Shown here: positions 8,332 through 17,146 of the stretch, piece by piece
Position numbering within the stretch: the first letter of the stretch is position 1
How the letters are laid out: each line of letters begins with the position of its first letter
Origin: RHLJ01 sp965601955
GTDB taxonomy: Bacteria > Bacteroidota > Rhodothermia > Balneolales > Balneolaceae
Reading direction: 5' to 3'
Length of the DNA: 64,000 nt
Assembly (NCBI GenBank): GCA_965601955.1
Contig: OZ271855.1
Coordinates: 310,001-374,000, forward strand
The notes under the pieces: model-generated
Told to the model about the DNA's origin: nothing
What the model saw: the letters and a program-made list of their open reading frames with translations, nothing else
The model's database searches: none
Made by a program: the position numbers and the translations under genes

Positions 8332-9098
8332 TCGAATAGAGGTAAAATTAAGAAGATATATCCAGCTGTTACTAAAGCCAGCATGATCAGGTAAAAAAGC
8401 ATCAAGATGAAAGCCTTAAAAAATGATACCATCCAGCCCTGATCAAAGGTTTTCTTGAGGTATAAAATCAGGTAGATATAGGTTAGGGCTTGTGCGGGAA
8501 TACTTAGGATCATAGCTACTATCGGAACCCAACTTTGAGTGAAAGAAGCTTCAAGCCATACCGTGAATAGTTCGAACGTCAAAAAAACAAACCAAATGGT
8601 ATGGATGTGTAGAGAGAATATGAGGTACTCTACATAAAATGCCTTTCTCTTTTTATGAAGAAGCATGACAAACCAGGCAAAAACGGGCACTAAAAAGAAT
8701 AGTGCATACTGTACAACCGTCCCCATCGATGAAAAACCATCCTCACTATCCCCGGAAAAATCAATGAAGAATACCTGCTTACTATCAGTGATTTGGATAA
8801 GAAGGAAATACACGATACTTATTGAAAGATATACTCTCAATGGAGGAAGGAATTGCGCTCTTTTCCCTTCAATATATTCGTTAGTAACATGACCGGGCTT
8901 AAGAAACAAATCCTTCAATGTCCGCAGCCATCTGCTGTCTATATTGAACAGTGTTTCTACAGCATCTTTTATAAAAAGCCCCAAAGGGAGTTTAGTGGGC
9001 TGAAATTTTTGACCACAATTAGGGCAGTAATTTCCTTCTACATGAACTCCACAGTTTAGACAAGCCCCCGATTTAGCTATTTCCTGCTTTTCTTCCAT
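8328..9098 (-). CDS. DUF3667 membrane protein with N-terminal zinc ribbon
   Basis: About 256 residues from the ATG at 9098. The N-terminus has a zinc-ribbon-like CLNCGVHVEGNYCPNCGQK, then LFNIDSRWLRTLKDLFLKPG, the conserved core I recall for DUF3667. Several hydrophobic segments follow (about 100-115, 135-155, 170-190, 200-220, 230-250). The frame is open to 9161, but that region is the terminator hairpin of the upstream gene, so the later start is preferred. The function of the family is unknown. It overlaps the gamma-CA gene by 4 nt. Confidence 0.8.
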   Translation of the reverse strand: MEEKQEIAKSGACLNCGVHVEGNYCPNCGQKFQPTKLPLGLFIKDAVETLFNIDSRWLRTLKDLFLKPGHVTNEYIEGKRAQFLPPLRVYLSISIVYFLLIQITDSKQVFFIDFSGDSEDGFSSMGTVVQYALFFLVPVFAWFVMLLHKKRKAFYVEYLIFSLHIHTIWFVFLTFELFTVWLEASFTQSWVPIVAMILSIPAQALTYIYLILYLKKTFDQGWMVSFFKAFILMLFYLIMLALVTAGYIFLILPLFE

Positions 9099-9110
9099 CC
9101 CGGAAAATAA

Positions 9111-9143
9111 AAAAGGTTTCGATGCAAACCACCGAAACCTTTT
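9111..9143 (-). terminator. intrinsic terminator of the DsbA-like gene
   Basis: An 11-bp stem, AAAAGGTTTCG (9111-9121) with CGAAACCTTTT (9133-9143). On the minus strand it is followed by a T-rich run (TTTTTTATTTT), and it lies 37 nt after the stop of the thioredoxin-fold gene. Confidence 0.75.
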
Positions 9144-9180
9144 AAAGGGAAATGAGAGCAAAGAATATTCTTTACTGCCC

Positions 9181-9813
9181 TTAATTCATATACTGATCTA
9201 CTAAAGCTTTAAATCCTTCATAAGTAGGAGGGTTGTTTTCGATCACATCACCATTGATGTAGTATGTAGGAGTAGAAGAAACCCCAAGGTCACGCCCTTC
9301 TCTTCGGTCTGCCATTACAATTCGGTTCATATCTGCTGAATTCATGTCTTGGCGAAACTGGTCTACATTAATTCCAATAGCCTGAGCATATCCAACAAAA
9401 ATAGATTCCGCATTACCTCGCGACCACAGTTCCTGGCCTTCAAAAATCATATCATGCATTTCCTGGTATTTCCCTTGCTTTCTGGCAGCTTCCACTGAAC
9501 GAGCCGCAACATGTGCATAAGGATGAATGCTCAAAGGGAAATGCTTTACTATAATGTTAATATCATCACCAAAGTCTTCCTTTAGTTGATGTTCAAAAGA
9601 ATGGAAGTACTTACAACCTGGGCATTGGTAGTCGCTGTACTTAACCAAAGTTACTTTGGCATTAATGTTTTGTTCAGGTTGAACCTGATTCACTGCTTGT
9701 GTTGTGGCTTCAGTGTTTTGAGCAGTTTGTGTATTTGATTGAGATTCATTTTGACAAGCCACTCCCACAAATAATGCGCTTATCAATAACAGTGTTGTTA
9801 GATTTTTCTTCAT
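9181..9813 (-). CDS. DsbA-family thioredoxin-fold lipoprotein
   Basis: A 210-residue lipoprotein: MKKNLTTLLLISALFVGVAC places the lipidated Cys at 20. It is followed by a Gln/Thr-rich linker and a thioredoxin-fold domain with active site CPGC (64-67), in DYQCPGCKYFH. The cis-Pro loop is GVSSTPTYYING near the C-terminus. It probably acts as a periplasmic thiol-disulfide oxidoreductase anchored to a membrane. The family also includes NhaA-linked thioredoxins. It lies 13 nt after the cysteine desulfurase gene on the same strand and is probably cotranscribed, ending at the hairpin at 9111-9143. Confidence 0.88.
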   Translation of the reverse strand: MKKNLTTLLLISALFVGVACQNESQSNTQTAQNTEATTQAVNQVQPEQNINAKVTLVKYSDYQCPGCKYFHSFEHQLKEDFGDDINIIVKHFPLSIHPYAHVAARSVEAARKQGKYQEMHDMIFEGQELWSRGNAESIFVGYAQAIGINVDQFRQDMNSADMNRIVMADRREGRDLGVSSTPTYYINGDVIENNPPTYEGFKALVDQYMN

Positions 9814-9826
9814 ATCTACGTTCTTA

Positions 9827-10990
9827 TTAAGCTTTGCTAGCTGTTTTCTTTCTCACTTTACTAAAATGACGGGTTAAGATAGTATCAATTTTGGCAATTA
9901 TCTCACCCAGTTGTTCTTCTTTTACATTCTTACCGAATGAAAAACGTACAAACTCACGAGCCTCTTCATCTGTTCGCCCTATCCCTTTCATGGTTCTGTT
10001 TGGTTTTTCACTACCCACCTGGCATGCACTGCCTGTAGAAATTGCAAGTCCTGACTGATTGCATTCCAGCATAAGAAACTGGCCTTCCATTCCGGGAAAC
10101 CTAATCCCAGCTATATATGGAGAAACTTCTGTTGAACTTCCTTCTACTATACAGTCATAATCTAATGCAGACAATCCGTTCAAAAACATTTCCCTAAGTT
10201 TTGAAAGGCGGCTGAATTCTTCATCCATCAGGGATAATGACTCCTTTGCAGCGGTGGCAAATGCCGCCATCCCGGGAACATTGTCCGTACCCTTCTTGAT
10301 CTTTGGCCTTTCCTCCGGGTCATGGAAATAGGGACGCCATGGTACATTCGGACTTATCCAAATGGCTCCGATACCTTTTGGGCCATATATCTTATGCGCT
10401 GAAATGGAAAGGGCATCTACGTTTAATGTGTTTATATCAAGCGGCAACTTACCATAGCTTTGAACCATATCGGAGTGAAACAAAATGCCTTGCTTTTTTA
10501 ACACTGCCCCAAGTTCCTTAATAGGCTGAATAACCCCGATTTCGGAATTTACGTGTTGAATGGATACCAGGGCTGTTTCGGTTCTGAGGGCTTGCTCTAT
10601 AACTTCTATACTCACCGTACCCTCCTCATCCACGGGTAACCAGGTAACTTCATAGCCTTCTTCCTCAAGTTTCCGGAATACATCGATTATTGAGGAGTGC
10701 TCAATCGAAGTTGTTATGATATGATTCCTTGATTCTGGCAATTCATCAAGTAGTGCCCGAATAGCGAGGTAATTAGATTCGGTAGCTCCCGATGTGAAAT
10801 GGATATCCTTAGCCTCAGCATTAAGAGTTTGTGCTATCGTCCGGGCAGAAGCTTCTTTTATTTGAAGAGCCGAAGATCCTACATCATGTAGGCTACTGGC
10901 ATTGCCAAAATATTGCCTGGCCACAGTTGTATAAACCTCTATGGCTTTGTCGCTGATAGGAGTTGTAGCGGCGTAATCCAGGTAGATCAT
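9827..10990 (-). CDS. cysteine desulfurase (NifS/IscS family)
   Basis: A PLP-dependent enzyme that takes sulfur from cysteine for Fe-S cluster or thiolation pathways. It is 387 residues. The PLP lysine is K200 in SISAHKIYGPKG, and the active-site persulfide Cys is C323 in STGSACQVGSEKP. It is transcribed divergently from nadC, with 76 bp between starts. NadA needs a [4Fe-4S] cluster, and Bacillus subtilis also has a nifS-type gene divergent from nad genes, so a dedicated role in NadA maturation is plausible (inference). No Fe-S scaffold gene is nearby. Confidence 0.92.
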   Translation of the reverse strand: MIYLDYAATTPISDKAIEVYTTVARQYFGNASSLHDVGSSALQIKEASARTIAQTLNAEAKDIHFTSGATESNYLAIRALLDELPESRNHIITTSIEHSSIIDVFRKLEEEGYEVTWLPVDEEGTVSIEVIEQALRTETALVSIQHVNSEIGVIQPIKELGAVLKKQGILFHSDMVQSYGKLPLDINTLNVDALSISAHKIYGPKGIGAIWISPNVPWRPYFHDPEERPKIKKGTDNVPGMAAFATAAKESLSLMDEEFSRLSKLREMFLNGLSALDYDCIVEGSSTEVSPYIAGIRFPGMEGQFLMLECNQSGLAISTGSACQVGSEKPNRTMKGIGRTDEEAREFVRFSFGKNVKEEQLGEIIAKIDTILTRHFSKVRKKTASKA

Positions 10991-11066
10991 CGATATCGCT
11001 CTTCTTATTTAAAAATTCTATCTTCTGAGCCCTTAAAAATACCAAAAAGTTCCGCTTAAACAGACA

Positions 11067-11900
11067 ATGAATCCTGTAGAACTAAGAAGAATTATTGAAG
11101 AGGCCCTATCAGAGGATATTGGCATGGGCGATCTAACTACAAATGCTATCTTTGGATCAGAAGAAAAAGCCACTGGTATATTCACAGCAAAAGCCACCGG
11201 AGTATTAGCGGGACTGGGTATAGTTAAGGAAACCTACAGCATTCTGGGCGCTGCCATTTCTGTTGATCTAAAGAAAGATGATGGCGACACCGTATCTAAG
11301 GGTGAGGAAATTGCGACCGTTAATGGCTCCGTTAAAGCACTACTTTCCGGTGAGCGAATCATTTTGAACCTCGTTCAACACATGAGCGGGATTGCGACGC
11401 AAACGGCAGAACTGGTCAGGGCATTAGACGACCCATCTATTTCTGTAGTTGATACCCGCAAAACCCTTCCCGGATTAAGAGTGCTTCAGAAATATGCTGT
11501 AATCTGCGGCGGAGGGAAAAACCATCGCTTCAGGCTTGATGATGGAATCATGATTAAGGACAATCACATCAAAGCTGCTGGTGGAATTAAGGAAGCAATC
11601 GCAAAAGCCCGATCAAACGTAGGGCATATGATTAAGATCGAAGTAGAAACGGAATCTAAACCACAAGTGTTAGAAGCTGTTGAACATGGTGCAGACGTTA
11701 TCATGCTTGATAACAGAAGTCCTGAAGAAGTGAAAGAATTGGTAAGTATTATTCCGGACTCAATTATAGTTGAGATATCCGGGGGCATTACTTCTGAAAA
11801 TATAAGCTCCTACAAAGGTAGCGGAGCAAATGTCATATCCATTGGGTCGTTAACACACTCGGTAAAAGCCCTGGATATAAGTTTTAATCTGATTAAGTAA
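11067..11900 (+). CDS. nadC: nicotinate-nucleotide pyrophosphorylase (carboxylating)
   Basis: Converts quinolinate plus PRPP to nicotinate mononucleotide, CO2 and PPi in de novo NAD synthesis. The 277-residue length is standard for QPRTase. Recognisable motifs are LVQHMSGIATQT, DTRKTLPGLRVLQKYAVICGGGKNHR (PRPP/quinolinate site), DGIMIKDNHI, IEVETES and the C-terminal EISGGI barrel strand. It is followed after 85 nt by nadA, so the last two common steps are together. No nadB (L-aspartate oxidase) gene is in the window. Confidence 0.95.
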   Translation: MNPVELRRIIEEALSEDIGMGDLTTNAIFGSEEKATGIFTAKATGVLAGLGIVKETYSILGAAISVDLKKDDGDTVSKGEEIATVNGSVKALLSGERIILNLVQHMSGIATQTAELVRALDDPSISVVDTRKTLPGLRVLQKYAVICGGGKNHRFRLDDGIMIKDNHIKAAGGIKEAIAKARSNVGHMIKIEVETESKPQVLEAVEHGADVIMLDNRSPEEVKELVSIIPDSIIVEISGGITSENISSYKGSGANVISIGSLTHSVKALDISFNLIK

Positions 11901-11985
11901 TCTTTAGTCACAGAGCCACTAAAACACAAAATAGTTGTATATTTACTGTTCGAGATTTAGTTCATTTGTAGCATAATTTATTGAG

Positions 11986-13095
11986 ATGGACGTATTAGAT
12001 ATTTTAGAAATTGAATCCGATGTTTCCCTGCCAAAGAGATACACCATTCTTTCTGTTCAGGAAATGGAGCAACGTGTAAGAGAGATAAAAGAGAAATTTG
12101 GGACCAGGTTATTTATACCTGGCCATCATTATCAAAAAGATGAGGTCATCCAGTTCGCTGATGCCCGTGGTGACTCCCTTAAACTCGCTCAAATTTGTGC
12201 TGATATGCCAGATGCTGAGTACATCGTTTTCTGTGGTGTACATTTTATGGCTGAAACAGCCGATATGCTTACCAAGCAAAATCAGAAGGTAATACTACCC
12301 GACCTGCGCGCCGGCTGCTCTATGGCCGATATGGCGGATATTGACCAGACCGAGAAAGGCTGGGAAAAAATGCAGGATATCTGGGGAGATACAATCCTGC
12401 CCCTTACATATGTTAATTCCACTGCAGCCATCAAAGGCTTTGTCGGAAAGTATGGTGGAGCGTGCGTTACCTCGGGAAATGTGAAAAAAATGTTGGAGTG
12501 GGCTTTCACTCAAAAAGAACGCATTCTCTTCTTACCTGACCAACACCTTGGAAGAAATACGGCTTATGATCTTGGTATTCCCCTTGAACATATGGCAGTA
12601 TATGCACCGCTTACTCAAAGCTTCGAGTATGAAGGAGACTGGGAAGATGTAAAAGTCATTCTCTGGAAGGGACACTGTTCTGTACATGAGAAGTTTAATG
12701 TGCAGCATGTTGAAAACCTGAGAAAACAAGACCCGGAGATTAACATCATTGTTCACCCTGAGTGTACTTTTGATGTAGTTCAGGCTTCTGACTACGCCGG
12801 CTCAACGAATTACATTATCGATACCATTAAGAATGCGCCAGCCGGAACAAAGTGGGCCATTGGTACGGAGATGAACCTGGTAAATCGAATTATTGATGAG
12901 CATCCGGATAAAGAGATTGTTTCCCTTAATCCTTTCATGTGCCCCTGCCTGACCATGAACCGAATTGACCTTCCTCATCTATTATGGAGCCTTGAAAAGC
13001 TGGAAGAAGGTGAAGTGGTTAATCATATTACCGTACCTGAAGAAGTGACTAAGAATGCGGTTCTTTCTTTAGAAAGGATGTTAGCGCTTAGCTAG
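11986..13095 (+). CDS. nadA: quinolinate synthase
   Basis: Condenses iminoaspartate with dihydroxyacetone phosphate to quinolinate using a [4Fe-4S] cluster. The 369-residue length matches the long Bacillus-type NadA. Cysteines expected to hold the cluster are at about C111 (DLRAGCSMAD), C231 (WKGHCSVH) and C321 (FMCPCLTMN), the same spacing as recalled for B. subtilis (110, 230, 320). IPGHHYQKDEV near residue 45 and VHPECTFDVV are also typical. An operon with nadC is likely, although the 85-nt gap could hold its own promoter. Confidence 0.95.
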   Translation: MDVLDILEIESDVSLPKRYTILSVQEMEQRVREIKEKFGTRLFIPGHHYQKDEVIQFADARGDSLKLAQICADMPDAEYIVFCGVHFMAETADMLTKQNQKVILPDLRAGCSMADMADIDQTEKGWEKMQDIWGDTILPLTYVNSTAAIKGFVGKYGGACVTSGNVKKMLEWAFTQKERILFLPDQHLGRNTAYDLGIPLEHMAVYAPLTQSFEYEGDWEDVKVILWKGHCSVHEKFNVQHVENLRKQDPEINIIVHPECTFDVVQASDYAGSTNYIIDTIKNAPAGTKWAIGTEMNLVNRIIDEHPDKEIVSLNPFMCPCLTMNRIDLPHLLWSLEKLEEGEVVNHITVPEEVTKNAVLSLERMLALS

Positions 13096-13151
13096 TCTTT
13101 TTAAGCTAATTCGTAGCTCTCAAAAACTTTAAAAGTTAAATGAGGTAAGAA

Positions 13152-13622
13152 ATGAAGGTTATATACCTGCTGCTCATAGTCAGTGTTTTATTTGGATGCT
13201 CCAATAGAAATGCATCTCAAAAAGTTGAGAGTACTCCGCCTTCATTTATACTGGGGGATTTTCAAGATGATTATGATATCAGGTATACCATTACTGAAGA
13301 CGTATGGCTTTTACACCCTTCAATGAAATATCATATTCTGGAGTGGGTTCCTGAGGGAGAGTATCTCATAGCTCAAAATGACACCTCTAATGCTAGTGAT
13401 GGAGGGCTATTTGCTCGAATTGATTGGGTTGAATTAGATGGAATGCCTCCGTTTGATTGGGCTTTTTGTATCAGTGCCTATAATGCCGAAAGCGCCGAAG
13501 ATGCAGCGAGCGTTACCATTGCAAATCGAGATACTCCCAGAACAGGTTGCAATGGCTTCCCTTTTTCCAGGATGCAGTCAATTACCTCCGCCTCCGTAGA
13601 TACGACTCAAATCGGAGAGTAA
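13152..13622 (+). CDS. small putative lipoprotein, unknown function
   Basis: A 156-residue protein with a signal peptide and lipobox VLFGCSN (Cys at about 16), preceded by a good ribosome-binding site (GAGGTAAG). The mature part is acidic and compact, with LGDFQDDYDIRYTITEDVWLLHPSMKYHILEW. I recognise no domain. It lies 56 nt downstream of nadA and may be read through from it. The element at 13646-13724 follows. Confidence 0.7.
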   Translation: MKVIYLLLIVSVLFGCSNRNASQKVESTPPSFILGDFQDDYDIRYTITEDVWLLHPSMKYHILEWVPEGEYLIAQNDTSNASDGGLFARIDWVELDGMPPFDWAFCISAYNAESAEDAASVTIANRDTPRTGCNGFPFSRMQSITSASVDTTQIGE

Positions 13623-13645
13623 GAATGATTCATTGGTCCTTCTTG

Positions 13646-13724
13646 CCATTTCGAGCGAAGCGAGAAATCTACAAGTTGTAAACAAAGCTTAATTTTTGGA
13701 TTTCTCGCTTCGCTCGAAATGACA
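13646..13724. repeat. palindromic intergenic repeat with 25-nt arms
   Basis: GCCATTTCGAGCGAAGCGAGAAATC (13646-13670) is complementary to 13700-13724 with one mismatch, leaving a 29-nt centre. It lies between two convergent lipoprotein genes. The GCGAAGCGA core relates it to the GTCATTCTGAGCGATAGCGAAGAATC arm at 20805. It is either a dispersed palindrome or a terminator for both genes. Confidence 0.7.
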
Positions 13725-13772
13725 ATATCATATTCCTAATTGAACATTGATAATTGAATCATTGATTACTGA

Positions 13773-14294
13773 CTACTCCGTTCTATTAATCGCAAAAAGC
13801 TGGTACGGCCATGGATACGAATTATCCGGTACCTGTTGACTACCCGTCCAAACCACATAAAATGGTGCCGGGTCATTATTATTTTCGGTAGCAACCGGCT
13901 CCCAATTCTCGATTCCATCCACATCTAAATCTTCGAACGCGATATAGCCTCCAGTCTCAGCCGCCTGGTCGGAAGTAGCTGAATCCTGAAACCCATCCAG
14001 CGCCATAAATGTGTAAGTAGCATTTGGATTATTCTGTAGTTGAGTGGAAAAACCTAACTCAAGTACCTCACTCAATAAAAAGGCTCTTAGATTCTTCTCC
14101 TTTTCATAAACCGTATCGTAGTAGGTAATGGCGAAACTGTCTAAAGCATCTTGAAGCTCATTTCTTGTTAAGATATTTACTTCATTGCCATCCACTCTAA
14201 AGCTAATAGTTGGAGAGTTGTCATCATCATTATTTGAGGAGCATGCTCCTAGTGCAATCACTGCCAAAAGCAGGATAAATAGTCTGTTCTTCAT
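13773..14294 (-). CDS. putative lipoprotein, unknown function
   Basis: A 173-residue lipoprotein: MKNRLFILLLAVIALGACSSNNDDD gives a lipid-attached Cys at about 18 and an acidic spacer. The mature domain has FRVDGNEVNILTRNEL, YTFMALDGFQDSAT and FYVVWTGSQQVPDNSYPWPYQLFAI. This order (a sensor-like beta domain ending in a PYxxVW / WPYQ pattern) vaguely recalls small domains related to the oxidoreductase molybdopterin-binding fold, but I cannot confirm it. It is a single gene. Confidence 0.65.
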   Translation of the reverse strand: MKNRLFILLLAVIALGACSSNNDDDNSPTISFRVDGNEVNILTRNELQDALDSFAITYYDTVYEKEKNLRAFLLSEVLELGFSTQLQNNPNATYTFMALDGFQDSATSDQAAETGGYIAFEDLDVDGIENWEPVATENNNDPAPFYVVWTGSQQVPDNSYPWPYQLFAINRTE

Positions 14295-14709
14295 TTTGTC
14301 TTCCCAGAGGTTTTCTCTTTTTGTTATAGCACTAAAACTAGTAATTATTTCAACTAGAGATAAAGGAGATTTCCAGTTTTTTCACTCATTGTCAGTTATA
14401 GAATCTATGTCTTAGTAAACAAGTTGAAAATAACCCGCCCCTCAATCCCCTCTTGTAGAGGGGAGGCTTTTTTAACTATATAACCAATCAGAATTAAGGA
14501 ATTCCCCACCCTGCTTGCCGCAGGCAGGTTGGGAGGGGACAGGGGTGGGTAAGAAATGAGTTCATCCCTTTTCCCATATCCTTAGCCTCACGCCCCTCCT
14601 ATCCTCCGAAAACGACCGCTCATCCACAAATCAAACCTTCAGGAAGCAGCCCCCTTCTCTTTCGCTATATGTGGACTAAGTTTGTGCCTGAAAAAACAAA
14701 AAACCTCTA
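14295..14709. other. 415-bp intergenic region: repeats plus the efflux-operon promoter
   Basis: No gene is seen. It contains a hairpin CCCCTC-TTGTA-GAGGGG (14447-14463) followed by a T run (CTTTTTTAA), which on the plus strand would work as a terminator. A GC-rich palindromic piece (about 14502-14550, core TTGCCGCAGGCAGG) is related to the one at 60011-60029. The right third holds the regulatory elements listed at 14594-14684. Confidence 0.6.
14594..14684 (+). promoter_or_regulatory. efflux operon promoter: LytTR-like box plus TAAGTTTG element
   Basis: TAAGTTTG (14677-14684) fits the Bacteroidota -7 consensus TAnnTTTG and lies 33 bp before the TolC start. ACCGCTCATCC (14615-14625) starts 62 bp upstream of it. 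A weaker partner, CCCTCCTATCC, starts 21 bp further upstream (14594; 7 of 11 match). No clear -33 TTTG is seen, which fits activator dependence. The layout copies the promoter at 22329-22419. Confidence 0.6.
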
Positions 14710-16071
14710 ATGAAACACCTTTTATTTCTTTTTTTGATTTCGTTCGGAAGCCTGTCAATTACACGGGCTCAAAATAATTACCCCGAAGCATTACAGAGTT
14801 ACATCGAGGAAGCTTTGCAAAGCAACCTAATGTTGAAACAACAGGAGATGGATGTGAGGGTTGCCATCCAACAACTCAAACAGGCACGAGGGTTATTCCT
14901 CCCTGATGTAAGCCTGAATTCGGATTACACACTTGCCTCAGGAGGCCGTAGTATCAACTTTCCGATTGGTGATTTACTAAATCCGATCTATGCCAGTCTC
15001 AACCAGTTAAATGGAAACAATGTCTTTCCAACTGATCTCCAAAATGTAAATGAGCAGTTTCTTCCCGATAATTTTCATGATACAAGGCTTACAATAGCCC
15101 AGCCACTTTTTAATACCGACATCTATTTCGGATACAGGGCACAAAAAGCATTGGTATCTGTGCAGGAAGCTAAACTGAGTTCATTTCAAAATGAACTTAT
15201 AAAAGAAGTTAAGGTGGCCTATTACCAGTATATCCAAAGCGAATACCTCATTGATATTCTCGAGGAGAATGAAAAACTGGTTCAGGAATTGGTTCGGCTT
15301 AATGAACGGCTGGTGGAAAATGGTATCGCAACTGTAGATGCAGTTTATCGTGCTCGTTTTGAAGCATCCAGAATTGAGAGCGAGCAAGCCAACGCTACCC
15401 AGCAAAATGAAACCGCTCGAAGTTATTTCAATTTTCTATTGAACCGCCCTTTAGACGCTATTATAGATTTCAATGACGATGAGGCCATTCCTATGGAAGC
15501 TGATGGTGAACTTCAGACCTATATGAATGCAGCACTACAGGGCCGGTCGGAGCTAAATCAGCTTCAGTCAGGTATTGATGCCCAACAAGAACTTACCAGA
15601 CTAGCTTCAGCAAGCCGCCTTCCAAAAGCTTCTGTAGGAGTACTGGCGGGTTATCAGGGACAGGATTATCGGTTTACTGGTGATGAAGATTATCGCCTTA
15701 TTCAATTCAATATTTCAATCCCCATTTTCAGCGGATTTAGAAAAAGTGCCAACACTCAACAAGCTAAAATAACTACAAAAATTGCCGAGACCCGACTGAA
15801 TGAGGTCGAAGAGCAAATCAAGCTTCAGGTGATCCAGTCAAAATCAGGGCTAGAAGCTGCTTTCAAAGCATACTACTCTGCAAAGGCTCAGCTCGCTAGC
15901 GCTGAAAGAGTATTCGAAATAAAGAAACGACAATACGAAGAGGGACAGCTACTGCTAGTCGATTATCTCGACGCCCAAACTCAATACATCAATGCTCTTC
16001 AACAGCTCAATATCACCAGAAACCAGATATGGGTACAGCAGGCCCAGTTTGAACAAGTTTTATCTCTTTAA
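14710..16071 (+). CDS. TolC-family outer-membrane efflux channel
   Basis: A 453-residue outer-membrane efflux protein. The signal peptide ends near SITRAQ (residue 21). The body has the two similar long coiled-coil/beta halves typical of the OEP family, for example SYIEEALQSNLMLKQQEMDVRVAIQQLKQARG and later KITTKIAETRLNEVEEQIKLQ, with YYSAKAQLASAERVFEIKKRQYEEGQLLLVDYLDAQTQY near the C-terminus. First gene of a three-gene tripartite pump operon, 12 nt before the adaptor gene. The promoter with the LytTR-like box is directly upstream. Confidence 0.92.
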   Translation: MKHLLFLFLISFGSLSITRAQNNYPEALQSYIEEALQSNLMLKQQEMDVRVAIQQLKQARGLFLPDVSLNSDYTLASGGRSINFPIGDLLNPIYASLNQLNGNNVFPTDLQNVNEQFLPDNFHDTRLTIAQPLFNTDIYFGYRAQKALVSVQEAKLSSFQNELIKEVKVAYYQYIQSEYLIDILEENEKLVQELVRLNERLVENGIATVDAVYRARFEASRIESEQANATQQNETARSYFNFLLNRPLDAIIDFNDDEAIPMEADGELQTYMNAALQGRSELNQLQSGIDAQQELTRLASASRLPKASVGVLAGYQGQDYRFTGDEDYRLIQFNISIPIFSGFRKSANTQQAKITTKIAETRLNEVEEQIKLQVIQSKSGLEAAFKAYYSAKAQLASAERVFEIKKRQYEEGQLLLVDYLDAQTQYINALQQLNITRNQIWVQQAQFEQVLSL

Positions 16072-16083
16072 ACCAACGCTATT

Positions 16084-17145
16084 ATGAAAACCAATATTCT
16101 TAAACTCATTATTCTATCTACAGTTATTGTAGCATGTAAGCCTGACTATCAGTCTGAGCTTTCCGACGTTGAATCAACCAGCTTAAAACCTGTTCGAGTG
16201 GTTGAGCTTAGTGAAAAAAATGATCCTATTTCACTTACTGCGAGCGGAATTATCACTTCCAAATCTCAAAGCTCATTGTCATTTAAAGTAGGAGGCATCA
16301 TTGAGAGTATATCCACAGAAGAAGGTGAAACGGTACGAAAAGGACAGCTCCTGGCTTCTTTAGATGTAGAGGAAATTGATGCTCAGGTCAAAAAAGCGGA
16401 AGAAGCTCATGCAAAAGCTTCCCGTGACCTTGAAAGATTCAAGCGCCTTTATGCTGATAGCGCCACTACTTATGAAATGCTTCAGAATATGGAGACAGCT
16501 TTCGAAGTAGCACAATCTGACTTAAAAATCGCAACATTTAATCGCCGCTTTGCAGAGATAAAAGCCCCAACCTCAGGAAAAATACTTCGCCGTTTTGTAG
16601 AAGAAGGAGAATTGGTAGAGCCTGGCAATCCCATTTTTACACTTGGAGAAAGCGGTGAAGAGGCCTACGTACTCCGTATAGGTGTGGCTGATCGGGATGT
16701 GCTCCGAATCAATTTAGGGGATGAAGCAACTTATACGCTTGCCGCTTACCCGGGCAAAACATTCAGTGCACGAGTTACAGAAATAGCTGAGGCGGCAAAT
16801 CCTATTACTGGCACATTTGAAATTGAGCTTACTCTCAATCCTTCCCCGGTACCAATCAAAAACGGATTCGTTGCAAAACTGAATCTACTTCCTAGTGGTG
16901 TGGAGCCTTACTATGAAATTCCAATGAGTGCTCTTGTGGAAGCGGATGAGCAAACGGTAAAAATCTTTCTGCTAAACGAGGATAATACCGCTAAAGAAGC
17001 AATGATTGTTCCTATCGAAATTCAGTCAAACAGCCTAATCATTCCTACCGGCGAGCTTCCAGCTCAATCTAAAGTGATCACTCAAGGCTCGGCTTACGTG
17101 CGATCCGGAGATCAGGTAACCATCACTACAAACAGCCTTAACTAA
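16084..17145 (+). CDS. RND efflux periplasmic adaptor (membrane fusion protein), lipoprotein
   Basis: A 353-residue adaptor with a lipobox (LSTVIVAC, lipid Cys at 18). Domains in order: barrel-sandwich/lipoyl half (SLSFKVGGIIESISTEEGETVRKGQLLASLD), an alpha-hairpin (about 95-150), the second lipoyl half (IKAPTSGKILRRFVEEGELVEPGNPIFTLGE), a beta-barrel domain, and a membrane-proximal domain (IPMSALVEADEQTVKIFL). It bridges the inner-membrane pump and TolC partner encoded on either side. Its stop is 1 nt before the permease start. Confidence 0.92.
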   Translation: MKTNILKLIILSTVIVACKPDYQSELSDVESTSLKPVRVVELSEKNDPISLTASGIITSKSQSSLSFKVGGIIESISTEEGETVRKGQLLASLDVEEIDAQVKKAEEAHAKASRDLERFKRLYADSATTYEMLQNMETAFEVAQSDLKIATFNRRFAEIKAPTSGKILRRFVEEGELVEPGNPIFTLGESGEEAYVLRIGVADRDVLRINLGDEATYTLAAYPGKTFSARVTEIAEAANPITGTFEIELTLNPSPVPIKNGFVAKLNLLPSGVEPYYEIPMSALVEADEQTVKIFLLNEDNTAKEAMIVPIEIQSNSLIIPTGELPAQSKVITQGSAYVRSGDQVTITTNSLN

Positions 17146-17146
17146 G

